Shown here: in pieces, positions 49,201 through 62,252 of the stretch
Layout of the letters: every line of letters begins with the position of its first letter
Position numbering within the stretch: the first letter of the stretch is position 1
Assembly (NCBI GenBank): GCA_012295275.1
Contig: CM022669.1
Span: forward strand, 19,418,591 to 19,482,590
Direction of reading: 5' to 3'
Source of the DNA: Chrysomallon squamiferum
Taxonomy: Eukaryota > Mollusca > Gastropoda > Neomphalida > Peltospiridae
Length of the DNA: 64,000 bases
Notes under the pieces: model-generated
What the model saw: only the letters and a program-made list of their open reading frames with translations
What the model was told of the DNA's origin: nothing
Database searches by the model: none
Program-made: the position numbers and the translations under genes

Positions 49201-52200
49201 TTTAATTTTACATATTACCTAATTTGATAATACCAGATTAAAAGTGGGTCTTTATTTGTAAGATGATTATTTTTCAGTTGGTTCAGCAATTTCTCTGTGA
49301 TTTTGTTTCCAAATGTGAAATTTTTGCTATACTTAGTTTAATTGGTAATGTTCTCTTTAAGGTGCATGGGGTTCCTATCCAGCACAACCTGGTAAGTTGT
49401 TTTTATGGCCACTTGTTTCATTGCCTCTGTAACAAGGCTCCATATCTTTATGCATTAATCATTCTATGAACATGTTTCAAATCAGTATAACATTGAATTT
49501 AAAAAACAATATTCAGACATTTTTTTGTGGCAAGTTGTGACATTTGTGTATGTCATATTCCTTTTTATTTTTGATTAGAGAGTTGATACTGAATATACAT
49601 TTGATAAAACTACAAAAATATAGTTTGAAATTTTACAGGAGGGGTAAATTAGAATATGAGCAACATGTTACAAGGAATCCTTAGAGCTAGATTGGGTTCT
49701 GGATTATTTTAAATGTTTGATTATGTGTGATCCCACATTTTGTGGTTAGATAATAGTAGAAACTGCAGTCTATGTTAGGAGTTCTAAAGAACTCAATTTA
49801 ATTAATAACTTGGAGATTATCAGCTTATTTGATTTATGACAAATTGGCTTTCCCCATTTCATGTCACCACTTTGATAAAAATCTCACCATAAAGGGAGAA
49901 AGATTTTAGTATGTCATCAATACTTGTAATTTATCATTTAAGGATGTTTGTATAAATATTCATTTCACTATAAAGCAAACACTATAAGTGTTTTATCATT
50001 TACACATACCAGAAAGAAATGTTAAATATGACATTATAAAAATGTTCTTTGCAAAAAAGATTTCAACAGTGTAGAATATTGGCTGTTACATTTAAATCAT
50101 CATACACAAAATATTTACTTTCTTGGATTGTTCCCAACATAGACTGTAGAAATAGTGCTGCATGATTACATTCTTTTTACTTTTTTTGTTTTTGTACTAA
50201 ATTTATTTGTCTTGCTATAATAAACTATACAAAAGTGTGGAAAGTAATGTATACTATGAACATATCACAGAGACTGTCAGAAACCTTTAGTAGTAATTGA
50301 AATGTTAATTGCAAGGATACTGAGGAACGGCTGTATATAGTTTTATAAGTGTCACTGCTTTGATGTTGTCTGTGTTTGTGTTCATGGTTTATTTTGCTTT
50401 CAGTTTTACGAGCCCAAAGCATGTTGGTGTTATTTATAACTTAAAATAATTACTTTACGTACTAGTTGTTTTGATCCCTTTATTATTTGTGAAATTATGC
50501 ATTATTTTATACATAAATATATATTAAATTTCATACGTAGAATAGTTGGGAGAAATCAAATTTCTTTTTGATTTGTTAAATAAGGCTGAAAATATTTTTG
50601 TATATGAACATATTATTATTATTCAAACATTTCTGAATTATGTTTTTATTAGATTTTAGAAATATTGTGGTACACAAACTTAAGATGTTTTTGTCAAATG
50701 TTACCATTATATAATTTAAATGTTGTAAAACTGCACAAGACTGATCTAATATAAATGATAAAGCTAAATTACATTTTTAAAAAGTTTTCTACATGGAATA
50801 TCATAATAAGCTGACTTTTAATCCTGAACAGCATGATTTATTATTCAGTAACATTTATTTATCTTTGCAATATATACATTTATCAGTTTCAAGAACATGA
50901 AATATATGGTTTGGATAGTCTTTATTTTCTAAATACATGAAAGGAATTTAAAAAAATATTGAAAAACTGTTGAAAAAATAGAGCAATAATCTATCCAAAC
51001 CATATATATACCTTATTTTTAAGAATAATACTTGTTATCTATATATATGTTCAGCAGGTGAATTTCTCAAAAGTACTGGGACTTTAATTTTAAGAATCTG
51101 AGAAATGCATTTCTGTTGAGTTATGACATTTAAGTTATTTAATTACTACTAATCTGTAACTACTGTTAATTTAAGGTTAATTTAGCTAATGTTATTGTTA
51201 CAGTTTGTTACTGATATAGCTTATAATTACTTTATTACTTTATGGCTATTTATGATGGTACTATATCTGATATATTGCTGTTTTCATAAATATACTTATA
51301 ACTGTTATTTAATATATTTTTTGAGGTATTTATTATGTTGATTCATATTTTAATTTGGCTTAGTTTATTAAGTCATTATCTAAGATATTACTGTTCTAGT
51401 TATTTAAGAATACTTATAGCATGATTTAATTTTTATTTTATTACAGCTATCCATTTAATAAGCAAGGATTTTTTTAACATTGTTAATTTATGAGATTGTT
51501 TTAAATCAAGTGCTTCAAACCATTGCTGGTCTTTTTGTGATGTTTACTCATTTCACATGCCAGTAAATTTAAATGGCTACATAAACTGCATTATCAGTTA
51601 TTTATCTCTGATTTTTGTTTGGTTAATGGAAAGATAACAAATTATGGCATGCCTGTTTTTGGTTTTTCTATTTTGCATGAATTGATTTTTTACTGTAAAA
51701 AGATACTGCTATGTAGAATATAATTTAGTTTTTAAAATTTGATATAACTTTGAATATAATTCATTAGTCAATTTGAACCAATTTTTTTTTTTTTTTAAAC
51801 AGGTATCTACTTAAAATGTTCTTTCTTGTATACACCAGGCACTTTTTTTTTTTGCCTGCAAAATTAGTTCATTTTGGATTTTTTTCTAGGTGCTGGGGCT
51901 CTGCAACCTAATGGTGTTCAGCAACCACCTCATTCACCCTCAGGTGGTCCAGTCCGTGCACCTATGCAGACTGGACACCCTGTAGGTCCACCTCCTGTTT
52001 CTTGCCCTGTACTCCCAACAACTGGTCCTGTACCACCACCCATTTCAGGTCCAGCAGGCCATCCTCCTTTTGGATCTTCTGGTCCAGGTCCTGGTCCTTG
52101 GAATGATCCTCAGATGCGCCCTGCACAAGCCCCTCATCCCCAGGGACCACCACCACCAACCTCAGTTCCACAGGGTATCCCTGCCCCTCAGAATGTGAGA

Positions 52201-55200
52201 CCACCTGGAATTCCACCTGTTGGCGTTCCTCCTCCAGGTGTTCCTCCATCAGGCATTCCTCCTCCAGATGGCATACCACAGACATTTCCTACTCCAGGTG
52301 TGTATGGATCACCACCACCACATCCTGTATCGGCACCACCACCTCAGTTGGTCCCAGTGTCAACACAGGCACACCCACCTTCATTAGCAGGACAGCCAGT
52401 CCCACTTAGTCAGCCCCCACCTATACTTTATTCTGCTCAAAGACCACCAACACAGGTGACATTGGAAGGTCACCTGCCCCCCCCCCACCTCCAAACACGG
52501 TCATAAGTCAACCTGGCATGGCTGTGTATGCAGCTCCTCCACTCCAGCAAGTTGTCCATTCCCAACCCCAACCAGGAGGATATGGCTTTGGTGTAATGGT
52601 TGCTGCACCAAACCCTTCCCTAAGACAACCAGGGGCCCTACCAGAACAGCAAGCAGTAGATCACAGTGAGTGCCGCTGTGCTCGTCACCATGGAAACTAG
52701 TAGAAATAAGACAGGTTTTGTTGCACTGTCAGGCATCCAGTTTGTCATGTGAACATTGTTACTGACAGATGCTTAATGATTAACCAACGTGTATAAAAAT
52801 GATGTATTTTTTGAAGCAGATGGAGTAACAGCAGAAATAATTTGTTTGGTTTTTCATATTTAAATTAACATTTAAACCAGATGAACATCATTTGCTAACT
52901 GTTACATAAAAAAGCTGATATTTTTATACCAGTCAGACCAGCTGGATGCTTGCCTTTGATATAGCAGATGGCCTTCCATACACTAGAAAATGTGTATACA
53001 TGTACCTTTTATAGAACATAAAAGTAGTGTTGAATGTGTATGGAAGTTCATCTTTAATTGTATCTTTAGGTAACAAAATATATGGGCCAAAATGATATTC
53101 TTTTTACTTTTTATTTGCTTGTATTGTTTTATAATTATTATATATGGATAAATTGTATTCAGAAAAAAGTAAAGGATAACCTTTTTAAGATTAAGAAGCA
53201 AGCTTACAGGATACCTGTGCTATTTCTTTTTAAAATTATAATTTTTTAATATACAAATATCCAAATAAAAAAAATATCCTGGCAGCTTGCCAATTGTTTT
53301 TAATTAGTATTGTCTTTGGAACAATTAACATTAATTTATTGAAACTATCTTTTTTACCATTTTACTTGAGCAAAAAAAAAAATTGATTTGTAAATTTGTT
53401 TTAAAAACATGGAAATTATTTAATATTTAAAACTTAGTTACATATTTTGTAACGGTTTTATTTGGAAGTATTTAGGTTTTTTTTAAAATTTGTTTTTCTT
53501 TTTGCTCAAGATAATTTAATTACTATTAATTTAATTATTGACAGAATTATTATATCAGTTAAGGATTAAGTTGTATTATGGCTGTGTACTATAGTTACAG
53601 GTTACAGTCAAACTTTGATCATTTATTATAGATCAATTTTATTTACTAATGAATATAACATTATAAATGTTAATAGCTGTATTATACTTGATGTTTAAAG
53701 TTTGATAGATTCAAAAATACTTACAAAATAAATTTTTGAAGTTTGGCTGGTTTGTTACAAATTAGTATTTACAAGAAGCAGAATTCATCCAACTGACTTC
53801 AGTAAAAACTGCAGAAATGAATTAGTCCATTCATAACCGTTAAAATAATGATACATTCTGTGGATAAGTTCTGCTTTTTTAGTACATGTGCTAGATGTGT
53901 AATGTGGATACTTTCAGTGCAGTATTGTTTGTATACAAAGCAGTGATAATTAAATTTGTATAGAGTTTAGAGCAGTTATCAGATTATGTAACTTTAACAA
54001 TATTCTTTTCCAGCTGTACCAGTAGAATCCAGATAAAATAATACAGAGAATGTTTTTTAAAATTATTTTTGTTAATTAATTGAAGGTCAAGGATATGGTG
54101 GGTCATATGGAGGACAGCAAGGAGCACCTGGAGCTGATCCTTATACAGCTCAGCAGCCCCCTACAGCTCAAGGTGGGTGTTACATAGTCTCATCATCACT
54201 ATTGAAAATAGCATGCCCGGTTACTCTCTGTATGGCATACGATTAACATATTTAAAGGTTAAATACTAAGGCTCTAGAATGATGCAACAGAAGGCAGTAT
54301 CCCATCAAATACAGTGATTATATATTGCAAAGCTGACTTGGTTTTCAGGTTTATGAAAACTATAGTTTCTTGATAATGTTTGTGTGGATGTTTATCTGTT
54401 GCCATCATGACTGACGAAAAAGAGAAGAAAAAAAATTGGGATAGTATAGGTGTCAGTAACGTCAGATTGACTTGACGTCATTTATTGCTGCAGGTATGGG
54501 GCAGTACCAGCAGGACCCTAGTGGTTATGGTCCAAACCGATCATATGGACAGAACCCTGCTCAGGCAGGGTATGGCCAAGGAGGCCAGTATGGAGCTCCT
54601 GCAGGGGGCCAAGGTAAGCTGCCATAGGTAGTTCTGCAGACAATTTTGAGAATCGAAATTGCTTAGTGTTACTTTTTTTTTTTTTTTTTTTTTTTTTGCT
54701 CTTTTTTTAAATCTTTTTTCTTTATCTCATTTTAAAAAAGCAAAAAAAAAAACAACTAATAAATAGTTGATTACAGAAAGTGTCATTGCTAACATTGTCA
54801 TTTCATGACTTAGGAATTTATTTTAGAGTCATTGGTGATTTTACACACTGAATTGGCTTTAAGATGAATACAGGTTTTCAATCTAGCTACCTCTGAAATG
54901 ACTGAAAGATCTAGATGGGATTCACTACATGAATACGGTATCCAACAAATCCGTTTGAAATTTTATAAAATGCAGTTTAATCCATGATTCTGTATACAGG
55001 GTAACAATTACTTGTGTTTTTTTTTTTGTTGTTTTTTCTCCTAGATGAAATAGCTGTCATAGAAAATGTATGATTTGCAGAGAAACGTCAACAAAGCTAT
55101 GAAAATATTACCCAGTCTCTTATTTAATGGGGTTGTTTTTTGTTTTTTTTTCAGCAGGTTATGGGGATCAGCCTGGTTATGGCACCGGAGTACCTGCAGT

Positions 55201-55366
55201 GGCTCCTGGTGCAGGTGCAGGTGCAGGTGCAGGTGCAGGAGGAGGAGCAGGGGGAGGCTACAGCAGCCCTGACGCCCAGCAGCCTGGTTATGGTGGGGGA
55301 GCAGGTTACGGTAGTGGACCACGACAAGGACAGGGTGCTCAGCCATATCACCCATACCGCAGATAG
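43221..55366 (+). CDS. DAZAP1: DAZAP1/Hrb27C-type RNA-binding protein (two RRMs)
   Basis: Fourteen exons: 43221-43237, 43759-43799, 44249-44412, 44784-44822, 44982-45146, 45437-45485, 47062-47144, 48679-48899, 49086-49144, 49362-49391, 51890-52665, 54086-54172, 54494-54613, and 55155 or 55158-55366. RRM1 (about residues 7-84) has KLFVGGL and RGFGFISF; RRM2 (about 118-190) has KIFIGGI and RGFGFLTF, then KVECKRAEPRSG. A Gly-rich linker separates the RRMs. The tail is Gly/Gln/Tyr/Pro-rich and ends PYHPYRR, like human DAZAP1 (FHPYRR). Its likely role is mRNA splicing, transport and translation control, shuttling between nucleus and cytoplasm. Without exon 11 the protein is 427 aa, near the human 407. 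Exon 11 adds a Pro-rich segment but is out of frame by one base at a C10 run (52477-52486). All introns from exon 9 on are phase 1. Poly-A signal at 56111. Confidence 0.95.
50902..51007. repeat. Inverted repeat in DAZAP1 intron 10
   Basis: Arms ATATATGGTTTGGATAG (50902-50918) and its exact reverse complement (50991-51007) flank a loop of about 72 nt. It lies about 0.9 kb upstream of the Pro-rich exon 11 in an unusually long intron. Confidence 0.8.
51890..52665 (+). other. DAZAP1 exon 11: phase-symmetric Pro-rich cassette with a frame break
   Basis: Acceptor TTTTTCTAG|GTGC and donor CACA|GTGAGT bound 776 bp. The frame entering from exon 10 encodes Pro/Gly/Gln-rich sequence and stops at 52504-52506, soon after a run of ten C (52477-52486). 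With one more C, the frame would continue through VISQPGMAVYAAPPLQQVVH to the donor, and the exon would be 777 bp, exactly divisible by three with phase 1 on both sides. So either the C-run is miscalled in the assembly, or this allele carries a deletion that turns the exon into a stop-containing one. Skipping the exon keeps the reading frame. Confidence 0.75.
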
Positions 55367-56135
55367 ACAGTATTGAACCAATCACCATCACATCTTGTAG
55401 AGCCTTAAATAAATCTGACATACTGTTCACAGCATCTGTACAGAAGAACAAAATGAGCAGAAGAAAATTTTTAAATTTGTGTAGTCAAAATTATTTGGTG
55501 TCTGTGCAGTTTGGTGACTTGAGTTTTAAATGTTCGGAACATTCTAACCTGTTTTAAAAAAAAAAAAAAAAAAAAAAATTAAATTTTGCATCTCTGATGT
55601 TATCTTGAAGTGCTGAATGACAGATACAGATGGTGGGGGTTTTGGACTGAAAAAAAATGAACAAAAGTAAATTTTCTGTTTACTAGAATGGCTCTTCAGT
55701 GTATCATAAAACATTTGAGATGAATTTCATTAAAGTACATAATACAGATTTTATCACATCATTCTTTTTTTCTCTCATAATTTTTTCATTTTTGCACATT
55801 TATAAGAATTTCATACCTGCCATATTATATTTTTTAATCAATATCCATTGATCCTCAGTTTTAACATTCCTCAGTTTCCATTTGATGCAGAGCACTTGCA
55901 ACTGGCACACATTGCTAATGGTAATGTTTTGTGTCACTCATGAAAAAACAACAGCATAATGGCTTCTCCTTGCAAAACGAGTGTGTAATAATAATATATA
56001 TTTTTTTTAAGTATGAAGGAGAGTATGGCAGGTATGTGCACTGTGGTGCTTAATTACATCTTTTCACAAATTGTATATATTAATCATTGTCATGTAAACA
56101 TCTTTGTCTCAATAAAATGTTTTTAAAAATGTTAA
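55367..56135 (+). terminator. DAZAP1 3' UTR and poly-A signal
   Basis: About 750 bp of 3' UTR with a poly-A run at 55557-55578 and a canonical AATAAA at 56111-56116, followed by TG/T-rich sequence. Confidence 0.65.
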
Positions 56136-56930
56136 TATTTTCTAGTCATTTATTTTCCAGTTTGACTCTGAGGCACATTTGCTTTAATATTTAATCTTAT
56201 TGCCATGAATGCAGTGCTTCATTCTCATTTTAAAAAATAAATGTTTTCTTGTACAATCAGTTCTACTTAATCTTTATCGCAGGTATATGTACCACATAAT
56301 GCAGCATACAAAATTTAATTTTGTTACCTTTAGTCTATAGAATAAACTTAATGTACTGGAATTTGACCTGAACATTTATTAAAAAAATGCTTAATTCTGT
56401 TTGACGTTTTGTGCTTGATGTGAAATGCTCAATATATTTCATTAATAACAAAAAATTATGATGCGTTTTTCAGTAAATTTCTGATACTACTGTCGATGAT
56501 AAAGACCTGTGTGTCAAATTTATAGATGTTTTTAAAACTGCTGATGTAAATAGAATCAAACTGATAGACCTAATAAAAAGCTTTCAGACAGAAATGTAAA
56601 AACAAACGAAAGAAATGGGGCTATAATTTTATGTGCAGAAATTTAATTTTCATGAATTGGGTTATTTGAATATCACATCAAACAATATTAATTTTAGCAT
56701 TATTAAGAGAAAATACTAGAACAAATGATTATAGACAAGCCTATTTTGTATTATTATTATTTTTTATATTTTTTTATTTATTTTATATTTTTAAAAAATA
56801 TTTTTGTTTTAAATCTGTTGTTATAAATACAAATATACATGCATTTGAACTTAATTATGAATTACATTATTTTAATGAAGTTTATTTGTCAGTTACACTT
56901 ATTAAAAAATACAACTAAAAACATTAAGGA
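56136..56930. other. Spacer between the convergent DAZAP1 and HPGD genes
   Basis: About 0.8 kb of AT-rich sequence with no exon. On the minus strand, AATAAA occurs at 56939-56944 and 56881-56886, so the HPGD transcript probably ends near 56.87-56.92 kb and the two 3' ends do not overlap. Confidence 0.5.
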
Positions 56931-57091
56931 AATTGAGGTTTATTGAATCACAGACTGAATGAGAATACTCCATACACTGAATCAATTCAAAACATACATC
57001 CATCTTCACAGTTTTGTCTAGTTCTCTCACTTCCAATTTGACTGCATAACAGCGAACTCAAAAAAGGTGGACGTTTGGTAACTACAGTACT

Positions 57092-57321
57092 TCAGAGTTT
57101 GCTCATATCCATGGGTTTGAGTCGTTTCAGTTTGATTCCGTGTCTGGCACTTATGACGGCTGTAGTTCCGTTGCTGTGGGGATCGTCAACGAGTTGCATG
57201 AATGCATCACACACTGTATCAATCCTGAAATCGTAAATATTGTACAGAATGAATGAAATAAGAGGTAACCAAGTTAGAAAGAAAAATTATACATCATAAA
57301 AAGATCTCAGTAAATAAATAA

Positions 57322-57352
<31 letters not shown>

Positions 57353-57670
57353 TCAGGAAAAGGGGAAGAAGAAACGGAAACTGAAACAACCGTGATAGTT
57401 CTGTTAATATGTAAATGTATACGTACTTGCTGATTCCCACCGTATTAATCAGAGCGCCAGAGAATTCTGGAAGAACAAAGTCGCTCCCACCTTCAGGTTT
57501 GATAATGTCCGTGTCGGTGAAAGCAGGACACATGACAGCAAATTTAATACCGTGATCTATATATGACTGACTTTGCTGAAATTTAATAATAATTTATTAT
57601 TATTTATTTATTTATTTATTTATAAAATTTTGGATAATCGACTTTTTAATAAAGATAACACCACAAAGAG

Positions 57671-57712
<42 letters not shown>

Positions 57713-57900
57713 CAACATCAAAACACACAAAATACAAAAAACAATCATATTAAAGAAAATATAAATAATACAAAATTGTAAAATAAAAATAAAATAAAAA
57801 ACCCAACAAAAAACAACTAGATGCATAGTTTTTTATGTGTATCTCCCTATAGACGGCAGAATACATACAAATGACGGCAGATTTGGTTCTATTTTTTTAA

Positions 57901-57938
<38 letters not shown>

Positions 57939-58241
57939 CTTTTACCACTTTTTTTTTTTTTTGTCTTGCGATCTGTTCAAACATAATGTTTTCATACTTC
58001 ATCAATATTAATTATAGGTGCAATATAAACAAATTTATAATGAAATTATCGTTCCTTACAGCCCAGCTCAGTGTGAATCCAACGACGCCGAATTTTGATG
58101 CCGCGTATGACGGAGAAATAAAAACTGGTGTGAGACCTGAAATGAAACGAGCACGTGATAGGATAAAACAAAAAATTCACGCAGGCAATGTGTCAGTAAA
58201 CTTTGAAAACTAATGAATAAGAAACAAATATTTAAAATAAA

Positions 58242-58275
<34 letters not shown>

Positions 58276-58347
58276 TCATGATGAAATAAGTATTATATTT
58301 TGTGTTACAGTACCACTACATTAAAATTATTTATTGACAATACGACA

Positions 58348-58383
<36 letters not shown>

Positions 58384-58967
58384 GGTGATGTTGGTGTGAT
58401 AATGTTTTTCCGGTTGCTGGTGCATTGTTACGGTTATAATGTTCACACTGTTTTTGGCGGTACCTGCTGCGGACGCCATGTTGATTATTAGTCCACCATG
58501 CCCGCCCTTGTCTGTTCTCATTTCTTTAATAGCTAGTTGTGTTCCTTTAATTACACCTTTCTGAAATCAGTAGTTAAATTAAATTAAATTAATAAATAAT
58601 AAAAATATTAAGGAATAAATAAATAATTATCGAAATAGAAATTAAAAAGAATTTTTTTTATTATAACTAAAGCACACTGATTTATATTCTTTCATCGTAA
58701 AACATTAATTTGCTTAGTTTGATGTGCTATATGTACTAGTCACGAGGCCAAGATGTAAAGGGAAATAATCCAATAAGTGTGCATTGGTCAGTTTTATCAG
58801 CTGAGTACTTTATCACCAGCCAGGTTCTGATATACATATGTATATACACACACACATATACTTACATAGAGACAGACATAGAGACATACATGGATTTATT
58901 TATGTAAACAGGATCGTGACGGCTAAAGGAGGAAAGATTGATTGCTTTATTTATTTATTTATTTATT

Positions 58968-59008
<41 letters not shown>

Positions 59009-59967
59009 TATTTATTTATTTATATATTTATTTATTATTGGTTTTTATTTATTTATTTTGTTTAAATGTACCTACCAAATTGATATCGATCATCTTACTC
59101 CAGTTTGTCTCATGACATATTCCAGCGTTATTAACCACGATGTCTAGTCGTCCTGACTTATTTCTGACAGCTGCAAATAAATCTGTTAAAAAAGAATATT
59201 ATTTATTTGTTTATTTATTTTACATACACGTTAGTATGCTTTATCTATTTCCATTTCAAATTTCGCCTACATAAAATGTATAAAAAAAAAAAAATATAAA
59301 AAAAAAATAAAAAAAAAATAAAAAAAATAAGGATATTTGGACATTGTAAAATTTAGGGGACTGTGAAATTAGGGGATTATGTTCCGTAACTGTTATGATC
59401 AGGGATAAGATATGCGATCCTTTCGTCATTAGACACCTTAAAATAGTTTTTATTTTATTTTTATAAAAAAAATTAAATACTTAGATACTCATATAATTAG
59501 ATACTGAAGTTTTGGAAACTGAGACACTATGTGAATTTCAGTAACCTTCCAAATCCTGTTCTACAGCGACATCACACTTAACAAATGTGGCTCGATCTTT
59601 GCCATATTTCTTGGCAAACTCCAACAGAGTTGTCTGCGCTTCTTTCTCTTTAATATCGGCAATAAAAACCTGAAAAGAAACACAGTGGAGTTTCATTTAT
59701 ACACTACTGTTATTTACTATATAATTAATTTAAAAATCAAAACAACACAACGAATAAAGTAATGCTGACCCTCGATGAAATATCTATTATATGAAAAAAA
59801 CAAGTCTCCATAAATAATTGACGTCTAAACAAATAAGTGTAGGTTTTGGCCTAACTTATTATTTATATACTGACCCGCACTCCGCGCTGCAATAGACGAT
59901 CAGAAAACCCTTTTCCCAGCCCCTGTGCCGCCCCAGTTACTATAGCTACTTTACCGGTTAAATTCAT
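57092..59967 (-). CDS. HPGD: 15-hydroxyprostaglandin dehydrogenase [NAD+] homologue
   Basis: Seven minus-strand exons, in transcript order 59967-59875, 59669-59546, 59182-59076, 58560-58464, 58136-58060, 57575-57427 and 57224-57092, join in phase to give 259 aa (human HPGD is 266). It is a classical short-chain dehydrogenase: cofactor loop TGAAQGLG (11-18), Asp36 after the second strand, which selects NAD over NADP, NNAG at 90-93, catalytic Ser138 (NMAS), Tyr151 and Lys155 (YAASK). These fall at the same residue numbers as in the human enzyme. The family would oxidise the 15-hydroxyl of prostaglandins and related eicosanoids in the cytosol; the substrate here is inferred. The usual PG after the sixth strand is CPAF here (Gly to Ala). 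The exon 58060-58136 holds the Tyr/Lys pair, and its antisense frame is a shadow. The last codons end MDMSKL. Poly-A signal near 56939. Confidence 0.94.
57673..57713. repeat. (AAT)n microsatellite in an HPGD intron
   Basis: About 14 AAT units. Similar (ATT)n tracts occur in other HPGD introns at about 57910-57938 and 58348-58384, (ATC)n at about 58970-59008, and a poly-A run at 58243-58271. Confidence 0.9.
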
Positions 59968-60212
59968 TTCAAAACAGTTACATCTGTTAAATCCTATTAA
60001 AGTTTCTGTTTAGTAGCGATTATATCCTATATGCTGATGGCACAGGTCGGGTACGACAAAGTTTCGCTATTTTCGGAATAGTTCGTTACTTTCCGTAACG
60101 TACAATGCTTTGTCCCTGGTGACTAATAACATTCCACGATAAAGACTTTCCGCAGCTATATAAAAATTTGTATTCACGTTAGAAAATAATTATTAATTAA
60201 TTTATTTGTTTG

Positions 60213-60215
<3 letters not shown>

Positions 60216-60279
<64 letters not shown>
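60216..60279. repeat. (GA)n microsatellite
   Basis: About 32 GA units between HPGD and GALNT. Confidence 0.97.
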
Positions 60280-60281
<2 letters not shown>

Positions 60282-60813
60282 AAGTAACCTTTGAAAGAGC
60301 GGTTAAAATTATACCACTTCATAAGACGTCTTTAACTAAAATATTCAGGAAAGGGGGACATCATTGTATGGAACATGAAACACATTGAAATAACAACAAA
60401 CCCACTTAGGAACACCCCGCCCGCCTGATAATACTAATACGGTGTGAACGAACAGAAGGAAAACTGTTAAGCGATAGTGAATGTATAAAGTATTTCGTAT
60501 CTCGACACATTTTGAAATATTATCTGTCACCCCGTCAGGAAAATGGATTTTATATAATCGTGATATCTATTTAAAAAAAAATAAAGTTCGTTACAGACGA
60601 CAATTAATAGCATTCTACTTGTAGTGATTGTTTTTTTAATATGCGTCATAATTAGGCCTTTAGGCCGTCATCAAAGAATTACTTAGAATACATAAATAAA
60701 AAAATAAAAAAAGGATAGAAATAAAGAAAAATTGAAGGTAACCAAAATAGAAGCTAAACATTATACATTGTAATTGTCATTCTCTGAATAAAGACCAAAA
60801 TAATAATAATAAT

Positions 60814-60850
<37 letters not shown>

Positions 60851-61336
60851 ACATAAAATAAAATAAAATAAAATAAAATAAAAATAAAAATAAATAAATA
60901 TATAATAAAAACAAAAATAAAAATAAAAATAAATAAAAGAAAATGAAACAGAATAAAATTAAGATGGTCTACAAATAAAAAGCAAAGAAAAAACCCAACC
61001 CTAAACACTCGCTAATGAAAACCTCTGATGTCGAATTGTATTTTGTATTTTTCAAATCGTACTTTAGGAACAGGGCTTTAGCAGTCACAGTTTCATATCG
61101 GCTACTTGTGTGAATCGGAAACATTTGTCTTGTCGAAAATGAAATCTCTCGACACACTGTAAGTAGAGCAAAATTAAAATATTACATTTAATATTTAACA
61201 GTTACTAAAGGTATTTTCCTTAGAAAATTAACTGTACAGTTTAATAATGACTACTAGTTTTTTGAGAAAATACTATAGTAATTGTTTATTACTTAAATGA
61301 CTTACAAATCTAATATACACATACAGACGTTTAGGC

Positions 61337-61339
<3 letters not shown>

Positions 61340-61397
<58 letters not shown>

Positions 61398-61495
61398 CAT
61401 ACATACATATACACATATACATACACGTATGCACACACACAAACACACACACAGACCCACACACAACACACACACAAACACTCACACACACAAAT
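61340..61495. repeat. CATA/TA/CA microsatellite cluster
   Basis: (CATA)n at about 61338-61360, (TA)n at about 61360-61392, then CA-rich units to 61495. Confidence 0.92.
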
Positions 61496-62252
61496 AAATG
61501 CATAAACTGAAGTAGTTTAGTTTGACAAAACTGTTGACCATCTATGACAAAAAATAAAAAAAGCTTGCCACTAAGGATGGACCGATTTTTTTATTTTTAT
61601 TTATTTTCCTATTTTTATTTTTATTTAGTTAGTTATTATTAATTTTAATTTTAATTTTTTTTTTTAATTTTTAAATATTTGTATTTTTTACCATTTTTTT
61701 TTTAATTAATTTTTAATTTATTTTCTTATTATTATTTTTTTTTTTTCATTTAATTATTATTACATTTCTGAACAGAAAAAACTTGAGATCATCCTGCACA
61801 AACAAAATGAATAAAATCGGCCACATCCATCAGTCTGTAGTTTGAAAGTATACGAAATAGATTTAAGCCAAAATTAGGTTTGCATCTCCATAGATCTACG
61901 TCAGCCTTCACTTTCGTTTATTTTTTTTTATATATATTTTTTTTCTTTCTTTCTGTTGTTCTTCTTAAGACAATTTAATAAACTCCGAAAGAGCGAGTGT
62001 TTAGTTAATTCCCAGAGTATATCACGTGAACTAAATTCTTTATTAATATTTACGTATTAGAACACAAAAATTAGGTAAATTATTTTTCTCTCTCTCTCTC
62101 TCTCTCTGTCTCTTGCATTAGGTGCAGCTAAATGCTGATTATTAACACAAAATACGCAATGACCTGACGTATAGGACATTATCAGGTACTGAATCTGCCT
62201 GCTCGCAAATGTAACGTCTGCCGCTTTGACACAAACAATCCCATATGTCGAT

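Larger units (their letters stand above)
59968..62252. other. Intergenic between divergent HPGD and GALNT genes
   Basis: CpG-bearing sequence at about 59990-60160 next to the HPGD start is the likely HPGD promoter, without a clear TATA box. It is followed by (GA)n at 60216-60279, AAC and AAAAT repeats at about 60800-60960, TA/CA arrays at about 61340-61495, T-rich sequence at 61590-61750, and a short (TC)n at about 62085-62107 just before TTGCATTAG, which could be an acceptor for an untranslated GALNT exon. Confidence 0.5.

Noticed and set aside
51962-52285. 107-codon minus-strand frame
   Set aside because: It is a shadow of the Pro-rich DAZAP1 exon 11.
57986-58213. 75-codon plus-strand frame with an apparent acceptor
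   Set aside because: It is antisense to the HPGD exon at 58060-58136, which joins in phase and carries the Tyr/Lys catalytic pair on the minus strand.
58327-58521. 64-codon minus-strand frame taken as a separate gene
   Set aside because: Its first part is HPGD exon 58464-58560; the remainder is intron and an (AAT)n run.
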